64,000 bases of DNA. It comes from Oerskovia sp042887685 (GTDB lineage Bacteria > Actinomycetota > Actinomycetes > Actinomycetales > Cellulomonadaceae). The stretch's first letter is position 1, and each line of letters opens with the position of its first letter. The stretch covers positions 98,939 through 162,938 of the forward strand of contig NZ_JBHVOS010000007.1 of NCBI RefSeq assembly GCF_042887685.1, in the 5' to 3' direction. Positions 8,644-17,643 of the stretch are shown one piece after another. The position numbers and the translations under genes are program-made. The notes under the pieces were generated by a model. It saw only the letters and a program-made list of their open reading frames with translations. It was not told the DNA's origin and did no database searches.

Positions 8644-8843
8644 GGGTGGGTCCTTCCGCGGCGTGCCCGAGGGTCGGGCGTGAAGCGCCTGTCAGAAGAA
8701 GAGACACGCTCCGGAGGCGATCATGACGCGAACGTGACGCGTCTCACCGGGCCTGCGGGCCACGGGCCACGCCACGGGCCGTGGGTCGCGGGCCGTGGGC
8801 CGCGCGCCACGGGCCTCGCGCCTCGGGCCGCGTCGGTGCCTCG

Positions 8844-9458
8844 TCAGTGCGTCCGGACGTCCAGGCCCAGCGCCTCGGCGACCACGAGCGCCTGCGCCGG
8901 GTCCACGATGGCCCCCTGCACGATGCTGCTCAGCGGGTCGAGAGCGCTGAGGTCGCTGCCGCGCAGGTCGGTGCCCGTGAAGTCGGCCTTGTGCAGCCAG
9001 GCCCCGGACAGGTCGACCTCGCGCAGCACAGCCCCCTGGCAGCGGGCACCCGTCAGGTCCGCCTCGCGCAGGCGCGCTCCCGTGATCGAGGCGCTGCGCA
9101 GGTCCGCCCCGGCCATCGTCACGAACGACCAGTTGCCGCCCACGACCTTGAGGAGGTCGAAGCTGCACTCGGTGAACGCCGACCCCACGGTCTTGCAGCG
9201 CGTGAACGTGGTGTCGAAGAACGAGCAGCGCGAGAACGTGCAGTTCGCGAAGGCCGAGTCGGTGTGGGTCGACGCGTTGAAGCGGACGTTGCGGAACGTG
9301 CACTCGGTGAACGTGGCGCCCGTCGTCGTGATCTCGGAGAAGTCGCAGTCGCCGAACGCGACCCGCTCGAACGTCTCGCCGTCGAGGTCCCGGCCGTACC
9401 AGTCCTCGCGGTCGACGGACGAGTCGGGGGTGGGGGCGCCGTGCGCGCGATCAGCCAT
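8844..9458 (-). CDS. pentapeptide-repeat protein
   Basis: A 204-residue protein made largely of A(D/N)LxX-type pentapeptide repeats from about residue 30. Examples are 'ATFTECTFRNVRF', 'SAFANCTFSRCSF', 'ADLRSASITGARLREADL' and 'ADFTGTDLRGSDL'. Such repeats fold as a right-handed quadrilateral beta-helix. MfpA/Qnr members bind DNA gyrase, but most are uncharacterised and nothing here proves gyrase binding. The start at 9458 (MADRAHG) is preferred over the longer frame because the repeats begin shortly after it and the extension is Arg-rich shadow sequence. The 8750-8840 gap downstream holds short GGGCC/CACGG repeats but no gene. Confidence 0.9.
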   Translation of the reverse strand: MADRAHGAPTPDSSVDREDWYGRDLDGETFERVAFGDCDFSEITTTGATFTECTFRNVRFNASTHTDSAFANCTFSRCSFFDTTFTRCKTVGSAFTECSFDLLKVVGGNWSFVTMAGADLRSASITGARLREADLTGARCQGAVLREVDLSGAWLHKADFTGTDLRGSDLSALDPLSSIVQGAIVDPAQALVVAEALGLDVRTH

Positions 9459-9490
9459 GAGGTGGACCGTAGCGGGAGGCACCCACGGGC

Positions 9491-9763
9491 CTACCTCCGG
9501 CCGAGCCCCCGACGCACCGCGTAGATGACGAACCCCGCCCCGGCGAGGCCGACGAGCCAGCCCCCCGTGCCGAGCACGGGCCCGCGCGTGCAGTAGGACG
9601 CGCCGGGCGTGACGGAGTCGACGCACTGGCCGGACTGGACGCTCACCGCGAGGAAGGACACGACCGCGACCACCGCGGCGAGGAGCAGCCAGCCCCAGCG
9701 GAGGCGGCGGGGGGCGTCGGCGGGCGCCTCGGGCTGGTCGGGCTGGTCGGGCTGGTCGGGCAT
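9491..9763 (-). CDS. small two-helix membrane protein, hypothetical
   Basis: A 90-residue protein. After a PDQ-repeat N-terminus it has one hydrophobic helix at about 22-43, an extracytoplasmic loop with two cysteines ('GQCVDSVTPGASYCTRG') that could form a disulfide, and a second helix at about 64-82 ending in basic residues. No family is recognised. The ATG at 9763 begins the PDQ repeat. The longer frame upstream overlaps the RNase Z gene and is an artefact. It may be co-transcribed with the pentapeptide-repeat gene, which starts 33 bp downstream. Confidence 0.6.
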   Translation of the reverse strand: MPDQPDQPDQPEAPADAPRRLRWGWLLLAAVVAVVSFLAVSVQSGQCVDSVTPGASYCTRGPVLGTGGWLVGLAGAGFVIYAVRRGLGRR

Positions 9764-9778
9764 GGTCCGAGGGTAGCG

Positions 9779-9862
9779 GCGCCGAGCACGAGGTTCCGCG
9801 CTGTCGAGCACGGGGACGAGGCCGCCACCGCGCCGAGAACGGCCCGTACCCCGTTCTCGGCG
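9779..9862. repeat. dispersed palindrome family, copy 1, with hairpin after rnz
   Basis: The 9779-9812 stretch (starting GCGCCGAGCACGAGGTTCC) matches about 30 of 33 positions of a second copy at 56118-56150. It is followed by a perfect 12-bp hairpin (9831-9842 and 9851-9862, CGCCGAGAACGG), whose stem is the GAGAACGG motif shared with the copies near 26.1, 54.8 and 56.2 kb. The hairpin lies 18 nt beyond the rnz stop, so it can serve as its terminator. Confidence 0.65.
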
Positions 9863-9879
9863 CCCACCCCCACGCCCGC

Positions 9880-10809
9880 TCAGTGCACGCGCGGCGGGAC
9901 CTGCACCCGGTCGAGGTCCTCGGCGACCGTGAGCTCGCCGTCGAACACGGTCCTGGCCTCGGCCCAGAACTCGGCCGGGTCCTGGTAGCGCTGCGAGAAG
10001 TGGGTCAGGACGAGCGACCGGACACCGCACTCGGCGGCGACCGTCGCCGCCTGGAGCGCGGTCAGGTGACCGAACGCGTGGGCGAGGTCGCGGTCCCGGT
10101 CGAGGAAGGTCGACTCGATCACGAGCAGGTCGACACCACGTGCGAGGGAGTGGACCGCGTCGCACAGGCGCGTGTCCATGACGAACGCGAACGACTGCCC
10201 CGGGCGCACGACGCTCACGTCCTCGACCCGGACGGTCCGTGCCTCGCCCACCTCCACGACGCCCTCGCGCTGGAGAACCCCGATCGCCGGTCCGTGGATC
10301 CCGGCCTCCGCGAGCATCGCCGGGACCATGCGCCGACCTTCGGGCTCGTCGAGCCGGTACCCGAACGCCTCGACCCCGTGGTCGAGGCGCTCGGCGCGCA
10401 ACACGAACCCGGGGTCGGCCCGGACGGGCGGGACGACGCCGTCGGCGGAAAACGGCTGCAGCGCGAGGTCCGCGCGGTGGTGGTAGGACGTGGCGTCGAG
10501 CAGGTGGTCGACCCACGTCATGCCCGACGCCGGGAAGGACACCGGGACCGTGTGCGGCACGCCGTCCAGGCTGATCCGCTGCACGACGCCGGCCAGCCCC
10601 AGGCTGTGGTCGCCGTGCAGGTGCGTGATCGCGATCCGCGTCAGGTCCGTCGCGGACACCCCCGCCCGCAGCATCTGCCGCTGCGTGCCCTCGCCCGGGT
10701 CGAACAGGACGGCCTCGTCGTCCCAGAACAGGACGTAGCCGTTGTGGTTGCGCGTCCGGGTGGGCACCTGGCTGGCGGTGCCGAGGACGACGAGCTCGCG
10801 ACGGGACAT
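9880..10809 (-). CDS. rnz: ribonuclease Z (tRNA 3' endonuclease)
   Basis: A 309-residue metallo-beta-lactamase-fold endonuclease that cuts tRNA precursors after the discriminator base. The 'ITHLHGDHSLGLAG' stretch holds the HxHxDH zinc motif. 'FDPGEGTQRQ' near residue 37 is typical of RNase Z. Further metal ligands are in 'FVMDTRLCDAV' and 'AFGHLTA', and in the C-terminal 'VLTHFSQRY'. The length matches the family, including the exosite insertion. It starts at ATG 10809. A shared palindromic hairpin follows. Most tRNAs whose CCA is not encoded depend on this enzyme; the one tRNA here does encode CCA. Confidence 0.95.
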   Translation of the reverse strand: MSRRELVVLGTASQVPTRTRNHNGYVLFWDDEAVLFDPGEGTQRQMLRAGVSATDLTRIAITHLHGDHSLGLAGVVQRISLDGVPHTVPVSFPASGMTWVDHLLDATSYHHRADLALQPFSADGVVPPVRADPGFVLRAERLDHGVEAFGYRLDEPEGRRMVPAMLAEAGIHGPAIGVLQREGVVEVGEARTVRVEDVSVVRPGQSFAFVMDTRLCDAVHSLARGVDLLVIESTFLDRDRDLAHAFGHLTALQAATVAAECGVRSLVLTHFSQRYQDPAEFWAEARTVFDGELTVAEDLDRVQVPPRVH

Positions 10810-10885
10810 GAGCGCACGCTAGCCCCCGCGCGGCGCACGGGCACGGCGATGCGGAGCAGCCCGCGCTGCGCGTCGGCCCGTGCGG

Positions 10886-12970
10886 TCAGCCCCGGTCGCC
10901 CGGTGCCCCGCGGAACGCGTAGATCAGCACCCGGATGCTGAGCACCGCGCCGACGAACAGCATCACGGCCCCGAAGACCGAGTACCAGCTCAGGTCGTTC
11001 GTGAGCTGCGGCCCGTTCTCCGCGACGAGCAGGAACACCCCGCCGACGACGCTCGCGGCCGCGATGATCGTCGAGATGACCTGCTGCACGAGGCTCGTGA
11101 CGAACCTCCGGTCACCGGGATCGGAGAACGCCCGGACGTTGACCGTGAACCTCCCCGCCTCGAGGTCCGACGTGATCTTGTTGAGCCGCCGCGGCAGTCG
11201 CTCGATCGACGGGGCGAACGCCAGGAGCTGGGCCCCGGCCTTGGCCCGGATCTTGCGCAGGCTGACCATGTTGCGCAGCAGCTCCTCGCCCTCGTCGCGC
11301 GCCGACGAGACGAGCTCGAAGGAGGGCGAGAGCAGGTGCAGCGTCCCGTCGAGCGCCGCGATCGTGCGGAACGCCGCGGCGACCTGCGACGGCACCCCCA
11401 TGCCCGCGTCGTTCACGAGGCGGACCATCGCCGCGAACAGCGAGCCGCTGCTCGCGGCCCCTCCCCCGCGGAACCTCAGGATGAGCTGACCGACCGAGCG
11501 CTCGAACCGGCGCTCGTCGAAGCTGTCCGGCTGGTCGAGGAGCTCGATGAGCGCGTCGGTCGCCGCGATCGAGTCGTCGGCCTCGACCGCGAGCAGCACG
11601 GCCGCGAGCGCGACCCGCTCGGCCTCGTCGAGCCGGCCCACCGAGCCGAAGTCGAGCAGCCCGAGCGAGCCGTCGTCGCGCAGCAGGACGTTGCCCGGGT
11701 GCAGGTCTGCGTGGAACACCCCGGTCACGACGATCTGGTCGAGCGTGACGCGCAGCAGCCGGGCAGCGATGTCGTGGCGCGCGTCGTCGTCGAACGTCGC
11801 GAGGAGCTCGGCCGCGTCCCCGACGGGAGTGCCGTCGAGGCGGTCCATGACCAGGAGCGTCGAGCTCGACAGCTCGGGGTGGGCGTGCGGGATCTCGACG
11901 AGGGGCACGTTCGCGTCGGGGTCGTCGACCTGGTGCGTCCCGGGCAGCGGGTGCCGCTTCGAGCGCCGGATCGTCGCGAGCGCGCCCTGCACGTCGAGCG
12001 TGTTCTCGAGCTCGGTCGTGTAGTCGAGCTCCTCGCGCAGCGAGGCCGCGAACCCCTCGGCGAGGTCCATGATGCCGAGCGACGGCCCCCACGACGTGTC
12101 GCGCTGGAGCCTGCGCGCGATCCGCAGCACGATCCGCAGGTCGCCCAGGACCTGCTGGCGCGCCCCGGGCCGTTGGACCTTGACGACGACCTCGCGGCCG
12201 TCGAGCAGCGTCGCGCAGTGCACCTGCCCCACCGAGGCGGACGCGATGGGGTCGGGGTCGAGGTGCGCGAACACGGTGTCCACGGGCGCGCCGATCGACC
12301 GCGTGACCATGACCTCGATCTGCGCCCACGGCGCGGGCGGGACCTGGCTCTGGAGCCGTGACAGCTCCTCGACGTACACGGCGGGCAGCAGGTCCGCGCG
12401 GGTCGAGAGCATCTGGCCGAGCTTCACGAACGTCACGCCCGCGTCGCTCAGCGCGGCCCGCAGCTCGCGTGCCACGGCCCTCTCCTCGGAGTCCGTGGTC
12501 CGCTGGTGGCTGCGACGCCGTGCGCCGCGACCGAAGAACCCGCCCAGGCCGTGGCGGATCATGATCCCCATGATCTGGGTGTATCGCCACAGGTCCTTGG
12601 ACCCGCTGCGCAGCTCGACGACGGCGCGCCACGGGGTCGGGATGCTGCCCGTGGGCACCAGGAGCTCGAGGACGAGCAGCAGCCCCAGGCCGATCACGAA
12701 CGACCACGCCCACGCGAGGACGATGATCACGAGGACGACCCCGGGGTGGACCGTGAGCGACCCGTCGGACTCCTGCACCCCGAGCTGCTGGAACCCCTCG
12801 GTGAGCCCCCACGACCCGAGCGTCACCACGAGGATCGTCATGAGGATCGACCGGATCCACCCGACCGGGACCCCGAGGACCCTGCGGGCGGTCGCCGCGA
12901 GCAGGAGGACCATGACGAGCGTGGCGGCAGCGGTGAACAGCGCCGTCCCGATCGAGGAGAGGATCTGCAT
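10886..12970 (-). CDS. ABC1/AarF/UbiB-family atypical kinase, membrane-anchored
   Basis: A 694-residue protein. Four hydrophobic segments appear: two N-terminal (about 5-25 and 35-55), a third near 75-100, and a pair at the C-terminus (about 635-690). Between them lies the ABC1 kinase-like domain with the family KxGQ motif ('FVKLGQMLSTR'), the Ala-rich loop ('SASVGQVH'), the invariant Lys ('VVVKVQRPG') and catalytic 'FHADLHPGNVLL' with 'LLDFGSVG'. UbiB proteins support quinone biosynthesis in proteobacteria; the actinobacterial role (menaquinone or lipid handling) is inferred. It begins at ATG 12970 and is transcribed alone. Confidence 0.93.
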   Translation of the reverse strand: MQILSSIGTALFTAAATLVMVLLLAATARRVLGVPVGWIRSILMTILVVTLGSWGLTEGFQQLGVQESDGSLTVHPGVVLVIIVLAWAWSFVIGLGLLLVLELLVPTGSIPTPWRAVVELRSGSKDLWRYTQIMGIMIRHGLGGFFGRGARRRSHQRTTDSEERAVARELRAALSDAGVTFVKLGQMLSTRADLLPAVYVEELSRLQSQVPPAPWAQIEVMVTRSIGAPVDTVFAHLDPDPIASASVGQVHCATLLDGREVVVKVQRPGARQQVLGDLRIVLRIARRLQRDTSWGPSLGIMDLAEGFAASLREELDYTTELENTLDVQGALATIRRSKRHPLPGTHQVDDPDANVPLVEIPHAHPELSSSTLLVMDRLDGTPVGDAAELLATFDDDARHDIAARLLRVTLDQIVVTGVFHADLHPGNVLLRDDGSLGLLDFGSVGRLDEAERVALAAVLLAVEADDSIAATDALIELLDQPDSFDERRFERSVGQLILRFRGGGAASSGSLFAAMVRLVNDAGMGVPSQVAAAFRTIAALDGTLHLLSPSFELVSSARDEGEELLRNMVSLRKIRAKAGAQLLAFAPSIERLPRRLNKITSDLEAGRFTVNVRAFSDPGDRRFVTSLVQQVISTIIAAASVVGGVFLLVAENGPQLTNDLSWYSVFGAVMLFVGAVLSIRVLIYAFRGAPGDRG

Positions 12971-13167
12971 GGCCCCTACTCTCCCGCGCGCGGGTGGCCG
13001 GCGCAGGAGGACACGCGTTCTGAGCCGCCCGGCGCGGACGCCGCCTCCCGGCGCGGGCCAGGGTCGCGCTGGGCCGACCGGCCTTCCCAGGAGGTAGCCC
13101 CTCGCCCGGTCGCCCCGGTTCCGGGCCGCGCTCGGGGACCCTCGGCTCCGGACGGCGCTCGGAGGCA

Positions 13168-13193
13168 GGGCGCGGCCCGACGGCGCCGCGCCC
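13168..13193 (-). terminator. GC hairpin after the MFS gene
   Basis: A perfect 9-bp stem (13168-13176 and 13185-13193, GGGCGCGGC) with an 8-nt loop starts 9 nt after the MFS stop codon. It has no T-tract. Confidence 0.5.
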
Positions 13194-13201
13194 CCGGGAG
13201 G

Positions 13202-14566
13202 TCACGTCGCCCGCGAGCGCCTCGCACGGCCGCTGTACGAGGGCTCGTGCTCGCTCCGAGTCGGCACCGAGGAGCGGCTCGCCACCGACGACACCCTCTC
13301 TGCCACGCTCGGCGAGGTGCCGTGGCGCCTGCCCGTCGTCGCCGCCCGCAGCGCCGCCCAGACGAGCAGCGCGGCGCTCAGCACGATCCCGGGCAGGTTG
13401 GACGCCTGCCAGCCCAGTGTCTGGAAGACGACGGCTGCGCCGAGCGACGCGAGGACGGATGCCGAGCCGGTGACTCCTTCGGCGAGGGCCTGAAGCCTGC
13501 TGCCGGCACCTCGCTCGTAGCAGCGCAGCAGGAAGGCGGAGCCTGCGAGGAAGAGCAGGTTCCAGCCGATCCCCACGAGCGCGAGAGTGAGGATCATCGG
13601 CAGCGCCGCGTCGCTGGTCGCACCGAGGACGGCGCCCGCGAGCATCACGGTCGCGCCGACCTGGGTGGCGGTCGACGGCCCCCAGCGGCGCAGGAGCTCA
13701 CCGCTGAAGACGGCCGGCGCGAACATTCCCACGAGGTGCCACTGGATCATCGCGGCCGACGTCGTCTCGGAGTGCCCGGCGTGGGTGCTCGCCAGCGGGC
13801 CGATTGCCATGACGAGCGTCATCAGTGCGGCCGCGACGGGCAGGATGACGAGCGCCGCCACGAAGTCCGGGTTCTTGAGGGCTTGCGCGACGGCGATGGG
13901 TCGGACCGGCGAGGCAGGCTGATCGTCGGGCGCCGCAGCCCCAGCCGCTGCCGCCGTCGGCTCGCGCGAGACGCTGAGCGCCAGGGGGATCGCGGTGGCA
14001 CCGATGGCCGCGACCAGGAGATACGAGCCCACGAACTGGGTCTCGAAGGCGTGCGAGGCCGCGAGGGCCGTGAAGGGCCCGGCGAAGGCGGCGAGGAGCC
14101 CGCCGTACATCACGGTCGAGAGGGCGCGCTCCTGCTGGCCGTCCGGAGACAGGTCCGCGGCGAGGAAGCGCACGTATCCGCCGGTCGCCGTGTACGCGCC
14201 GACGAGTGCGGTTCCCACGCACAGCAGCAGGAACGAGCCCTGCAGGACGGCCAGCGCCGAGAGCAGCCCGCCGATCACGGCGAACCCGGCCCCCGCCGCC
14301 ATGACGCGGCGGTAGCCCCAGCGGGCCACGAGAAGCCCGGTGAGGACGGCCGCGAGGAGGCCCGCTGCGACCATGAGAGTGAGGGGGAGGGTGGCGAGCA
14401 GCGGCGTCGGCGCCAGGGAGAGCCCGGCCAGTGCGGTGAGCGTGAGATCCACGCTGAGCACGCCGTAGAAGAGGGCTTGCATGCTCACGAGCCGGACGAG
14501 GTCGGCCCAGTGGTGCCGGTCTGTCGAGCGGTTCTCGGTGGGGGTGGCGAGCGGGGTTGCGGTCAC
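13202..14566 (-). CDS. MFS transporter
   Basis: A 454-residue major facilitator with twelve hydrophobic helices and the loop 2-3 basic signature 'GLLVARWGYRRVMAAG'. The substrate is unknown; drug or metabolite efflux is typical of the family. I use the GTG at 14566 because AAGGAG lies 4 nt upstream. The longer frame to 14662 would overlap the regulator's promoter and start. It is divergent from the GlxA-type regulator across 94 bp, which suggests that regulator controls it. The C-terminal 45 residues are Ser/Arg-rich and outside the transporter core. Confidence 0.88.
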   Translation of the reverse strand: MTATPLATPTENRSTDRHHWADLVRLVSMQALFYGVLSVDLTLTALAGLSLAPTPLLATLPLTLMVAAGLLAAVLTGLLVARWGYRRVMAAGAGFAVIGGLLSALAVLQGSFLLLCVGTALVGAYTATGGYVRFLAADLSPDGQQERALSTVMYGGLLAAFAGPFTALAASHAFETQFVGSYLLVAAIGATAIPLALSVSREPTAAAAGAAAPDDQPASPVRPIAVAQALKNPDFVAALVILPVAAALMTLVMAIGPLASTHAGHSETTSAAMIQWHLVGMFAPAVFSGELLRRWGPSTATQVGATVMLAGAVLGATSDAALPMILTLALVGIGWNLLFLAGSAFLLRCYERGAGSRLQALAEGVTGSASVLASLGAAVVFQTLGWQASNLPGIVLSAALLVWAALRAATTGRRHGTSPSVAERVSSVASRSSVPTRSEHEPSYSGRARRSRAT

Positions 14567-14648
14567 GGTTCTCCTTGTGGTGAGCGGGTGCTTCTCACTC
14601 TCGTGGGCCGCATGCGCACAGACCAGTGGCTGAAATGCCTCTCTTCGA

Positions 14649-14654
14649 TAGGAT
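14649..14654 (+). promoter_or_regulatory. -10 box of the GlxA-type regulator, leaderless start
   Basis: TAGGAT ends 6 nt before ATG 14661, so transcription would begin at or next to the start codon. A weak -35 (TGGCTG, 14627-14632) lies 16 bp upstream. Confidence 0.45.
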
Positions 14655-14660
14655 TCGGCC

Positions 14661-15617
14661 ATGAGTACTCACCGCGTCGTGGTCCTGCTGCTCGACGAGG
14701 TGCTGCCGCTCGACCTGGGCATCCCCCTGCAGGTGTTCGGGCGCGAGGAGCTGCCGCACTACTCGGTGTGCACGGCATCGCTCGGTGGGCGACCCGTCGC
14801 GATGCTGGGCGGCACGAGCGTGACACCCAGCGCCGGCCTCGAAGCGCTGGATAGCGCAGACACGGTGATCGTGCCCGGCGCCGCTCGTGCCGACAGTCCG
14901 CTGGCCGGCGAGGTGCTCGGCGCACTGCGCTCGGCGCACGCGCGCGGGGCACGCATGGTGTCGATCTGCTCAGGTGCCTTCGCCCTGGCACAGGCGGGCG
15001 TGCTCGACGGGCGCAGGGCGACGACGCACTGGCAGAGCTGTGCGCAGCTCGCGACACAGCATCCGTCGGTCGACGTCGACCCGGACGTGCTCTACGTCGA
15101 CGAAGGCAGCGTGCTCACCTCGGCGGGCGTGGCCGCAGGAATCGACCTGTGCCTGCACATCGTGCGCCGCGACCTGGGGGCGAGCGTGGCCAACCGGGTG
15201 GCGCGGAGCCTCGTCGCCGCTCCGCGCCGGGAAGGTGGCCAGGCACAGTTCATCGAGCGCCCCGTCGTGCCCACCGGCAGCGACCCCCTCGCCCGCACGC
15301 GCGAGTGGATGCTGAGCTCGCTCGCCGAGCCCATCACCGTGACCGCCATGGCGGCGACGGCCCGCAGCTCGGTGCGCAGCTTCTCGCGCAACTTCGCCAG
15401 CCAGACTGGCCAGACGCCGTTGCGCTGGTTGCACGCGCAGCGGATCGAGCTCGCGCGCGAGATGTTGGAGACGAGCGACCTGAGCATCGACGAGATCGCC
15501 GCCCGCAGCGGCCTCGGCAGCCCCGCGAACTTTCGCACCCACTTCAAGAGGGCGACCAGCCTCACGCCGCAGCGCTACCGCCTGGCGTTCGCCGAGCGGC
15601 CGGAGGTCGTGGCCTGA
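14661..15617 (+). CDS. GlxA-family AraC-type transcriptional regulator
   Basis: A 318-residue protein with an N-terminal DJ-1/PfpI-like domain (about 5-170), including the nucleophile-elbow-like 'VSICSGAFALAQAGVLDG', and a C-terminal AraC HTH pair (about 215-310: 'SVRSFSRNFASQTGQTPLRWL' region and 'SIDEIAARSGLGSPANFRTHF' region). GlxA-type regulators sense small molecules through the DJ-1 fold and usually activate an adjacent divergent operon, here the MFS gene. The start has a TAGGAT -10 box 6 nt upstream, so a leaderless message is likely. The stop is followed by a very long hairpin. Confidence 0.93.
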   Translation: MSTHRVVVLLLDEVLPLDLGIPLQVFGREELPHYSVCTASLGGRPVAMLGGTSVTPSAGLEALDSADTVIVPGAARADSPLAGEVLGALRSAHARGARMVSICSGAFALAQAGVLDGRRATTHWQSCAQLATQHPSVDVDPDVLYVDEGSVLTSAGVAAGIDLCLHIVRRDLGASVANRVARSLVAAPRREGGQAQFIERPVVPTGSDPLARTREWMLSSLAEPITVTAMAATARSSVRSFSRNFASQTGQTPLRWLHAQRIELAREMLETSDLSIDEIAARSGLGSPANFRTHFKRATSLTPQRYRLAFAERPEVVA

Positions 15618-15705
15618 GGGTGGTGCGGCTCGATCGGGCCGTGGGTTCGTGCCGGGAGGCTCGGGCCACCTGCGGCAGCGGACGCGGGCGGTACCCCGGG
15701 GCTGG

Positions 15706-15768
15706 CGCCGAGCGTGCAGTTCGGGTCGTGCCGGCGCTGATCGCACGACCCGAACTGCACACTCGGCG
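15706..15768. terminator. long hairpin between the GlxA regulator and the TAP-type peptidase
   Basis: Arms 15706-15731 and 15743-15768 pair over 26 positions with one mismatch, around an 11-nt loop. The inner 18 bp (GTGCAGTTCGGGTCGTGC) are perfect. It begins 89 nt after the regulator stop. The rest of the 278-bp gap shows no gene. Confidence 0.65.
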
Positions 15769-15895
15769 GACGGACCGGGAGGTGGGCCGGGAGGTGGGCC
15801 GAGCAGTCCTCGGGCCCTCGTCACCGGCACGGGCAGCCTGTCCGGGGGCCGAGATTCGGGGTGCATGTCCGACATTTCCGTGCTCGGATGGGTCG

Positions 15896-17563
15896 ATGAC
15901 CTCGCGATCGACGACGACACGAGTCCGCGCCGCAGCGCTCACGCTGACGGCGGCCCTCCTCCTCGGCGGGCTGCCCACTGCGGCCGCTGCCGCACCGGGT
16001 GGTGAGCGGCCGACCGGACAGGTGGACGCGCCGGTACCGAGGATCGCCTGGGGGCCATGCGAGGGCGTGGGCCTCGAGCAGTTCGAGTGCGCGCGCGTCG
16101 AGGTCCCCACGGACTACGACCGTCCGCGCGGGCGCACGACGACGATCGGCCTGACCCGCCTGCCCGCGACCGACCCGGCGCAGCGCGTCGGGAGCCTGTT
16201 CACGAACTTCGGCGGGCCGGGCGGCCCGGGGGTCGAGTCCCTGCACCTGCTCGGCGGGTCGCTGTTCGACGACGACGTGCTGGCCCGGTTCGACGTCATC
16301 GGGTTCGACCCGCGCGCGGTGGGGACGTCCGACCCGGCGACGTGCTTCCGCGACGCGGCGCGCGAGCAGGCCTTCCTCGCCACGGTCCCCGCGTTCCCCG
16401 TGACCGACCGCGAGGAGAGGCGCTACCTCGGGCAGATGGCGACCCTCGGCGCGTCGTGCACGCTGTTCTCCGGCGACCGCATCTCGCACTCGTCGACCGC
16501 GAACGTCGCACGTGACATGGACCTGCTGCGTCAGGCCGTGGGCGACGAGCAGCTCAGCTACGTCGGCTACTCGTACGGGACCCTGCTCGGCGCGACGTAC
16601 GCCGCTCTGTTCCCGGACCGCGTGCGCGCCATGGTGCTCGACGGCACGGTGGACGTGGAGGGGTGGTCCGGCGTCGGGTCCGACGAGCTGTTCGGCACGC
16701 GCAACGGTCAGGCTGCCGGAGCGACCGAGACCTTCGGGGAGTTCGCGCGGCTTTGCGCCGAGGCGGGCCCGTCGGTCTGCGCGCTGTCCTCGCTCGGCGA
16801 CCCGGCCGAGGTCGTCGAGGCGACCTACGCGGCGCTGCGCGAGGCTCCGCTCACCATCCCGATGCCGGACGGGTCGACCGTCCGGGTCGGGTACCCCGAG
16901 GCCGTCGCGCTCGTCTTCTCGTACCTCTACGAGCCCGCCGCCTGGGGCGACCTGGACCTGACGCTCGCCGGCCTGGCGGTGCTGAGCGGCGCCGTCGGGC
17001 CGCCTGCTGCGGACGCGCCCGCCGCCCGCAGCGCGGCTCCCTCGCTCGGGGAGCTCCTGCGCCGGGCCGGGTACGCGCAGGACTACCCGTCGCTCGGCGG
17101 CGCGCTCGCGAGCCTGTGCGTGGACGCGACGACTCCTGGCGACCCGTGGTCGTACGCGGCGAAGGTCGACGCGCTCGACGAGCAGTACCCGCACTTCGGC
17201 CGTTTCCGCGGCTGGGTGGGCGTCCAGTGCGAGTTCCTCCCGGCGACCGACCGCGACGCGTTCACCGGCCCGTGGGACCAGACCACCGATGCGCCGGTGC
17301 TGGTCGTCGGCACCCGGTTCGACCCGGCGACGCCCTACGCGTTCACGCAGCCGTACGCCGACCGGTGGCCCGACGCGCGCGTGCTGACCGTCGAGGGCTG
17401 GGGTCACACGATCATCGGCAAGTCCGTGTGCGCCGACGCGGCGGTCGCCCGCTACCTCGTCGACCTCGAGGCGACCGACGCTGCGACGTGCGCCCAGGAC
17501 GTGGCGCCGTTCCAGGGTCCGCCGGTCCCGCTCGGCGAGGCGCTGCGACTGCCGGTGGCCTAG
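15896..17563 (+). CDS. secreted alpha/beta hydrolase of the tripeptidyl-aminopeptidase (TAP) type
   Basis: A 555-residue exported serine peptidase. A Sec signal peptide (basic start, 'ALTLTAALLLGGLP', cleavage after AAAA) is followed by the TAP N-terminal core: 'FTNFGGPGGPGVESL' forms the oxyanion region and 'VGYSYGTLLGATYA' carries the nucleophile Ser. The C-terminal TAP-like domain holds Asp in 'GTRFDPATPY' and His in 'EGWGHTIIG'. This family removes tripeptides or single residues from peptide N-termini outside the cell. The start at 15896 is where the signal peptide begins; the long upstream frame is a shadow of the regulator gene. A lipoprotein paralogue lies at 31744-33285. Confidence 0.9.
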   Translation: MTSRSTTTRVRAAALTLTAALLLGGLPTAAAAAPGGERPTGQVDAPVPRIAWGPCEGVGLEQFECARVEVPTDYDRPRGRTTTIGLTRLPATDPAQRVGSLFTNFGGPGGPGVESLHLLGGSLFDDDVLARFDVIGFDPRAVGTSDPATCFRDAAREQAFLATVPAFPVTDREERRYLGQMATLGASCTLFSGDRISHSSTANVARDMDLLRQAVGDEQLSYVGYSYGTLLGATYAALFPDRVRAMVLDGTVDVEGWSGVGSDELFGTRNGQAAGATETFGEFARLCAEAGPSVCALSSLGDPAEVVEATYAALREAPLTIPMPDGSTVRVGYPEAVALVFSYLYEPAAWGDLDLTLAGLAVLSGAVGPPAADAPAARSAAPSLGELLRRAGYAQDYPSLGGALASLCVDATTPGDPWSYAAKVDALDEQYPHFGRFRGWVGVQCEFLPATDRDAFTGPWDQTTDAPVLVVGTRFDPATPYAFTQPYADRWPDARVLTVEGWGHTIIGKSVCADAAVARYLVDLEATDAATCAQDVAPFQGPPVPLGEALRLPVA

Positions 17564-17643
17564 GCCGTGGCGTGCGTGGAGATCTCGCACGGGTTCGTGC
17601 CCTGCGCTGGACGCGTGGGCCGCCGTGCCGCGAGACTCGCCGG

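Noticed and set aside
5591..8707. 1038-residue - strand frame over the Usp and sigma-fusion genes
   Set aside because: Wrong frame: Arg/Gly-rich, crosses the convergent Usp gene, and no domain is visible.
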